NCBI GenBank assembly: GCA_913062655.1 | Contig: CAJXXO010000156.1 | Location: 1-6,363, forward strand | Source: an uncultured Bacteroidota bacterium | GTDB lineage: Bacteria > Bacteroidota > Bacteroidia > Chitinophagales > S012-47 | Direction: 5' to 3' | Length of the DNA: 6,363 nucleotides | Shown here: in pieces, positions 6,058-6,363 of the stretch | Position numbering within the stretch: position 1 is the first letter of the stretch | Layout: every line of letters begins with the position of its first letter | Notes under the pieces: generated by a model | Told to the model about the DNA's origin: nothing | Databases searched by the model: none | Seen by the model: only the letters and a program-made list of their open reading frames with translations | Translations under genes and position numbers: made by a program

Positions 6058-6363
6058 TTGTCGGATAGCATAGTCATTATTCCCACTTACAACGAAAAGG
6101 AGAACATCACTCGCATCATCGAGAAAGTGTTTTCCCTTTCCACGCCCTTTCACATTCTCATCGTGGATGACGGATCGCCTGATGGTACCGCTCAGATCGT
6201 AAAAGACCTGCAGGTAAAATACCCGGACACACTCCATATCATCGAACGGGAAGGGAAACTGGGACTCGGGACAGCGTACATCACTGGCTTCAAATGGTGC
6301 CTGGAGCGAGGCTACCAGTACATCTTTGAGATGGATGCCGACTTCTCCCATCCACCTGAAAAA
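6058..6363 (+). CDS. Family 2 glycosyltransferase, polyprenyl (dolichyl)-phosphate mannose synthase-like, N-terminal 102 residues, cut by window end
   Basis: The protein begins with the GT-A fold of polyprenyl-phosphate mannosyltransferases. SDSIVIIPTYNEKENI (2-17) and VDDGSPDGT (36-44) bind the nucleotide sugar. REGKLGLGTAYITGF (64-78) and MDADFSHPP (92-100), with DxD at Asp93-Ala94-Asp95, complete the donor and metal site. The family moves mannose from GDP-mannose to a polyprenyl phosphate on the cytoplasmic face of the inner membrane; acceptor and sugar are inferred here. No ATG exists in frame after the TAA at 6025-6027. TTG 6058 gives MSDSIVIIPTYNEKE, matching the usual N-terminus. TTG 6037 would add MADKIYD and is the alternative. 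It lies 63 nt after the exonuclease stop in the same direction, with no convincing terminator between, so it may be the third gene of the mpl operon. Confidence 0.9.
   Translation, partial: MSDSIVIIPTYNEKENITRIIEKVFSLSTPFHILIVDDGSPDGTAQIVKDLQVKYPDTLHIIEREGKLGLGTAYITGFKWCLERGYQYIFEMDADFSHPPEK

Noticed and set aside
5917..6351. Minus-strand 144-codon open frame opposite the glycosyltransferase
   Set aside because: Antisense to a clear GT2 domain with the VDDGS and DxD motifs, and it runs into the 3' end of the exonuclease gene.

Overview
The window looks like chromosomal DNA of a member of the Bacteroidota, most likely a Saprospiria relative (Lewinella/Haliscomenobacter type). The evidence is the mid-range GC content, a long secreted Asp-box (BNR) protein typical of this group, a Bacteroidota-style Mpl ligase, a DnaQ-like exonuclease with an ExoX-type tail, and a polyprenyl-phosphate mannosyltransferase. 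Shine-Dalgarno signals are weak before most genes. The placement rests on remembered protein similarity, not on a database search.

Layout. Positions 1-3089 are read on the minus strand. In transcription order they hold a small outer-membrane-type beta-barrel protein (3089-2313), lipoyl synthase LipA (2287-1412, 25 nt further on, probably the same operon), and, after a 90-nt gap, the first 440 residues of a secreted Asp-box protein that leaves the window at base 1. A 122-nt divergent gap (3090-3211) separates this block from a plus-strand OsmC-family gene (3212-3622). That gene runs tail to tail into a 49-residue lipoprotein gene on the minus strand (3768-3619), and the two stop codons overlap in a single TTAA. 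After an 83-nt divergent gap comes a plus-strand series: mpl (3852-5222), a DEDDh 3'-5' exonuclease starting one base after the mpl stop (5224-5994), and a family 2 glycosyltransferase resembling dolichyl/polyprenyl-phosphate mannose synthase (from about 6058, cut by the window end).

How the genes work together. LipA makes the lipoyl cofactor for 2-oxoacid dehydrogenases and the glycine cleavage system. Mpl recycles peptidoglycan tripeptide, and the mannosyltransferase would supply lipid-linked mannose for envelope or glycoprotein synthesis. The beta-barrel protein, the small lipoprotein and the Asp-box protein are also envelope or secreted proteins. The exonuclease and the OsmC protein have no evident functional link to their neighbours beyond position.

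I see no tRNA, rRNA, CRISPR array, insertion sequence, phage gene or toxin-antitoxin module, and no gap longer than about 125 bases. The region reads as ordinary core genome. The observations most worth a second look are the unlisted small lipoprotein with its overlapping stop codon, the pairing of the beta-barrel gene with lipA, the near-zero mpl/exonuclease junction, and the non-ATG start of the glycosyltransferase.
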